Shown: one piece after another, positions 59,745 to 64,000 of the stretch
How the letters are laid out: every line of letters begins with the position of its first letter
Numbering within the stretch: position 1 is the stretch's first letter
Position numbers and translations under genes: made by a program
The notes under the pieces: model-generated
Seen by the model: only the letters and a program-made list of their open reading frames with translations
Databases searched by the model: none
Told to the model about the DNA's origin: nothing
Source of the DNA: Manduca sexta
Lineage: Eukaryota > Arthropoda > Insecta > Lepidoptera > Sphingidae
DNA: 64,000 nt
NCBI RefSeq assembly: GCF_014839805.1
Contig: NC_051120.1
Coordinates: 10,540,001 to 10,604,000, forward strand
Reading direction: 5' to 3'

Positions 59745-59945
59745 TTATTTATATTTTTATACGGTATGGCAAAGTACACCTGATGGTAAACGAGGCAGGG
59801 TAGATAGAGTGTTGACTAACGGCAGATGGTTGCTCCCCACCAGTCGATAAAATTATGCCGGCCTATTTGAAATCGGATGTACACAGGAGCGCGACATATG
59901 TCGGCCACTATAATGGGTGTGACAGATATATGATCTATATCGCAT
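59745..59945 (+). repeat. dispersed repeat family D in a receptor intron
   Basis: TTTTTATACGGTATGGCAAA, CACCTGATGGTAAACGAGG, CACCAGTCGATAAAATTATG, CCGGCCTATTTGAAATCGG, ending with GTCGGCCACTATAATGGG. Confidence 0.55.
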
Positions 59946-60217
59946 CTTCTTTCTTTCTTTTCCTTATAAACACTTACAATTGGCAAGATGAACCGCTCTA
60001 ATTAATTTAAGCTGATTTTTTTTTTTAATTTTTCAATAGGTTAAGTATCATCTCTTTAGCTTCTTTGCTTTTCCATTTGTGTAAAGCATAATTATCTTTA
60101 TTAACATTGCTTAAATAAATTTTGCTTCTATGTGTACGACAACACATTTTTTTAAATTCTAATATTGTATTTATTTACTCAAAAATAACTCTTAATGCAT
60201 TTCGTTTAAGACCTCAC

Positions 60218-60391
60218 CTGCCACTGCTGCTGTTGTGTTTACCAGTACCCTGGTAGTGTCTCCGATAACGTCCAGGGTAAAGTGCTGGGTTAGGCCACCA
60301 TCATACCCAGAAATGCATCTCACTGTTAGATACTGTTCGGTGTTCTTTGTTATTCTATTTGCTGTGCAGTTTCTGGGGGGCGAGGGACGGG
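60218..60391 (-). CDS. Sidestep-family receptor, FN3 domain first half
   Basis: Acceptor TTTTGTCACCAG, donor GCAG|GTGAGG. It enters in phase 1 (CC completes a codon begun upstream) and reads RPSPPRNCTANRITKNTEQY, then LTVRCISGYDGGLTQHFTLD and VLVNTTAAVAG. The NCT...V.C..G.DGGL.Q.F.L.V pattern is diagnostic of the membrane-proximal FN3 domain of Sidestep (Side) proteins. In flies these receptors bind Beat-family partners and guide motor axons. With the four exons to the left it gives 686 coding bases in perfect phase. The five Ig domains and signal peptide expected upstream are not found to the window's right edge, so an intron of at least 3.6 kb is implied. Confidence 0.75.
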
Positions 60392-63300
60392 CTGGTGACA
60401 AAAATGTGTTGTTAGTATACGCTTAAGTGTAATAGTGGCAGTGTAAGGGTTCTGGCTTTTGTATTTAACATCTACACTTATTAAAAAACAAAAGCTGCCT
60501 GTCTGTAAGAGATAGATTTTCTCAAAATCTACTCGACGAATTTTTAATGTAATTTGGTATGGAGATAGTTTAAGACCTTGAGAAGGTTATAGGCTATCCA
60601 GGGAAAATATATAGCGGGAATTTCATTCCGGAAAACTCTTTCACGTGGGCGAACCTGCAGGCAAAAGCTAGTTAAAAATACAAAACGTTTCGAACGACCG
60701 GAGCCGAAGGAAAAAGTTTATAAAAATTATTGCCTGCTCCAATTTTAGCGCAAATAAAAACTACACAGGTTAACAAATGTTATTTTTTTCATCAATCATT
60801 TCTCATTCTATCGTGGGTGTTACTCTCTTAACAATTCATTGAAAAAGTATATTTAGCATATTTATTTGTTTTTTTGGAATTGTATGGATGTTTTTAGAAT
60901 CCGATTATCGGATTATTATTTGTGTAGCTCAATATATAAGAGGGGGGTGGGTTGACCTCGTGCTGCCGTTGTTGCGGGGGCTTGTAAGCCCCTATTGTTT
61001 GAGACGAACTACTATCATTATAGGGACGGTTTCGATTGCCATCCAAGCACACTTCGTCTGGAATATACGCAACTCTAATGCGTCTAAGAGTGCCACCAGG
61101 CTACAGGTATACCTATGTAAGCTGTACGTAGTGTTAGTAACTCAACCCGGCAATTCGATGCCTCTCTTGTCTCTGGGATTGACGCTGGATCACAAGTAAG
61201 GGTGTCAGTATAAGGTGGTATTACTGCAAAATTCTATGGACTTCCGACTCGAGAGGAAATGGACTGACTTGCCACGGAGTCCTGCTCTGGTTTGACATTC
61301 AGGGTATTTTACAGATAGCTTTGCAAACAAAAATAGTATTAGTAAATTAAAAAAATATCGCCATATTTTACTCTGGCGAGGGGCCCCATTTCATGAACGT
61401 GGCACTGGCTTTCATGAGTGTAGTAACGCCAGTGAACGTATGAAGAGTTACTACATGATTATACAGTCAGCCCTGCGGCTTGAGGTACATACGAGGTTGG
61501 ACGGTAGGACAATTTACCCGAAAAAAAAATCTTGGTAGTAGGTAAGTATGTATCTCATCTAAATACAAAAAGTACAGTCACCACAAAAAAACTGAACAAA
61601 TTCAAGACCTCAAATCAACCTAAATCTAGATGCTAAGTTTCATGTAACGTTTATTTTTCGTTATGTGAAAATTAAATACCTTATATTTTATTTTTATGCA
61701 GGAAGAACAGATTGGTAACAACATAAAAGCGAATAAGCGATTTGGAGTTTTGAATTTTATTCAGCTACTTATATGGGTGACTGCACGTTATATAGATCAC
61801 TGAAAAATATTTACATATGTCTTAATCATAAGATATGACGTTAAACTCGCCCTATTGCATCAAGACTAAATTCTAGATACAGTTGCTTCCGCCCACCAGT
61901 TTAAAGATCGTGAACTTGTTTTCTCTTTTACCTTGTCAACTTGTAAAAACAACCCAGTTTCGATAGTTTACAATAAAAGCTAAAACACGTATCAAACGAA
62001 TGTGACATCAGGAAGCCGATGTATAAAACGATATCAGACACACACGTGAGTTTACTGCGGAATTTCCTTCATCAAATATATTCATCCTGACTACCAGTGT
62101 ATTCTAATGCCATGTATTCTAATACCATATTTATTTAAAAATAAACGTTTCGATCAAAAGTGATTATAGTTTGTCATTCGTTTTCATCTTATTCGGTTTC
62201 CTGAATATGGTATAACAACAGAATGAGAATTAAAACCTCCATAATTCGCCTTAGATTTCCACATTAGAATCCGTAAAACCTCACCGCGAACTTCGTCGGA
62301 GACGTTCTAAAAAATCCAACATCTGAGTGGTAAGTTGGTAGTACAAGTTTGCTCATTACGATCGTACATTGCCTGGTAGGGGAAACTTTGGTCGTATTTT
62401 AAATCGTACTCAATATAAAGTCAAGTTTACTTGCAACTTCCAATAGCTTAAGACAGTTCGAGACCCGTGTAGGACGCAGTATGCGCGGGTATATATCGGA
62501 TATTTTACGTCTTCCTAAGACCTAGTTTGGAATTGTAGGTTCAGGTCTTACGGAGTTTGAAATTAGTTTTTAGTTCTTTCGATTGAAGATTGGACGTCCT
62601 AACGAGTTTTAGGGTAGGATGCAATTTGTTGGAGAAGTTACTGATTATAGTAAATATGATTCAGTAATTAGGTAATTTTTCTTGCTAGATACGAGCCTTT
62701 GCTATTAATGTGATGACTAGGATTTTATTCACAACGCTGTTTTGCATGATTCAAATTATGATGAAGTTGTTTTAGATATGCAGATTCCTGCATATAAAAC
62801 GATAAATATTAATGATTATAAACTGAGACAAATTAGAAATATACAATTGTTCAAATACAAATATCTTTGGAAAGAAACTTCGATCTTACTAATTATTGTT
62901 TTCTTTATAGCGTCTATAAAATTTTATTAAAATAAAAACGAAAAATCAAGTTTCCATTAAAAAAAATGGCATCAACTAATGAAATGATCGAACAAAAACG
63001 GGAAGCGTTTATAAAAATATTCGCAACATCGGGCAAGGCTATAAACTAAGTAATTTTCGCATTATTCGCTCGCTGCCAGCGGGCTATAAACTCGATTAAA
63101 TTCTGTTTTACGGCTCTGGCTATACGTGAAACTAGTTCTGTTGACATTGATTTTAAGGCTGAATGCTTTCATTAACTGTTGATTTTGTGAAGAGTTCTGT
63201 TTTCATCTTTTATTGGTTTTATGTTAAATATACAGAGGAAAATGGTTAATATTTTTCTATTATTCCAGTGTGGATCCGAAGTATTGTTTCTAAAGCTTAG

Positions 63301-64000
63301 ACCTCGATCGCCTCCTATTAGGGGCACGACACGACACTTTTCTGAGGTTCAGAGTTCGAATGCTGGTTCAAGCAAAGTAATAATGGGATTTTCAGCACTA
63401 TATCAACTCGGAATGTGGAATTCGTTTATGAATTGGAGATAGGCTCCTCCCTCCTCTCTCATGCTGGGACAGAACACAAACTACGAATTTTCTCTGTGCT
63501 TTCATGTTCCAAAAGAATCTCGAGCCTAGTTTTAAGAGCTAAATAAAATAAAAGCTTTTCTCCTTGCTGCCCAAATTTGTTTTTATGGATTCCCTGTGAA
63601 TTAATTAGAATGAGGAAAAAATACGGTTGCTGTTGGAACTTAGAATAGTAAATTTTTAGATTTGCGGAATTGGCGGCTAGTTACTCACTTATATTTCATT
63701 GTAAAAAAGGTTTCATTTATTTTAATTTTAACGTAGGAGTTATTATGTTTTATATCAATAACAAAAATAATTGATTATAAGTTCATGCGACATGATTCCA
63801 GAACCTATTTGGAACCCACACGGTCAATTCAGCCACCCAATATATAAGTATATATTTTTTTTCTAATGATTTAACAAATGTGTAATTTTATTTTTGCAAT
63901 ATTGTGCTTCGTTGTGATTCACAATGGGTGTCAAGGGGGAGCAAGGTTCCGCTAATCGATACGTAGCTTGCCCCCCCACCCAATATATTATTAGAGTTAA
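60392..64000. other. upstream intron of the receptor gene, no exon recognised
   Basis: It holds a family F tail at 60480-60675 (GGATAGCCTATAACC in complement, CACGTGGGCGAACCTGCAGG, AAAGCTAGTT). A GC-richer block at 60940-61110 has a minus frame of about 55 codons (GTLRRIRVAYIPDEVC, then YKPPQQRQHEVNPPPSYI) that resembles a transposon or decayed exon but has no Ig signature. The remaining sequence to the right edge shows nothing supportable; frames at 62742 and 63221 are featureless. The window ends in a C-rich run (GCCCCCCCACCC). Confidence 0.45.

Overview
The window is a piece of an AT-rich animal nuclear genome, almost certainly a moth or butterfly (Lepidoptera). The grounds are spliced genes with GT-AG introns, the end of a bacterial-type (group h) chitinase known among insects only from Lepidoptera, several tRNA-headed SINE families and a mariner remnant. 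Gene density is low: three recognisable host genes, each seen whole or in part. Most of the rest is transposon-derived or shows nothing codable.

Layout. 1-264 (+) is the last coding part of a GH18 chitinase of bacterial/baculoviral type. 265-9,339 is intergenic, with SINEs, a hAT MITE and two small tandem duplications. 9,340-16,997 is a modular tandem array (modules A of about 1.3 kb and B of about 0.96 kb, order A-A-B-gap-A-A-B-B) interrupted by exactly 500 N. 19,508-22,634 (+) is a complete two-exon gene for a small secreted ten-cysteine TIL-domain protein. 23-44 kb is a graveyard of SINE, LINE-end and MITE copies, with one possible 39-bp exon at 26,099. 44,207-49,737 (-) is a full-length LINE with ORF1, ORF2 (endonuclease, reverse transcriptase, RNase H), an A tail and an 11-bp target-site duplication, broken by five frameshifts. 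51.9-55.07 kb is an unclassified element with inverted ends and many copies of a short motif; it contains a dead mariner and a perfect 68-bp palindrome. 55,435-60,391 (-) holds five consecutive exons, in matching phase, of a Sidestep-family cell-surface receptor (FN3 domain, membrane span, start of the cytoplasmic tail). Its Ig-domain exons should lie to the right of the window and its last exon(s) to the left of 55,435.

The host genes do not form a pathway: chitinase (cuticle turnover), a protease-inhibitor-like secreted peptide and a neuronal-type adhesion receptor are neighbours by position only. The most unusual items are the motif-rich element at 51.9-55.07 kb, the palindrome, the A/B array and the LINE whose frameshifts cluster at homopolymers. 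That clustering also raises a question about base-level assembly quality.
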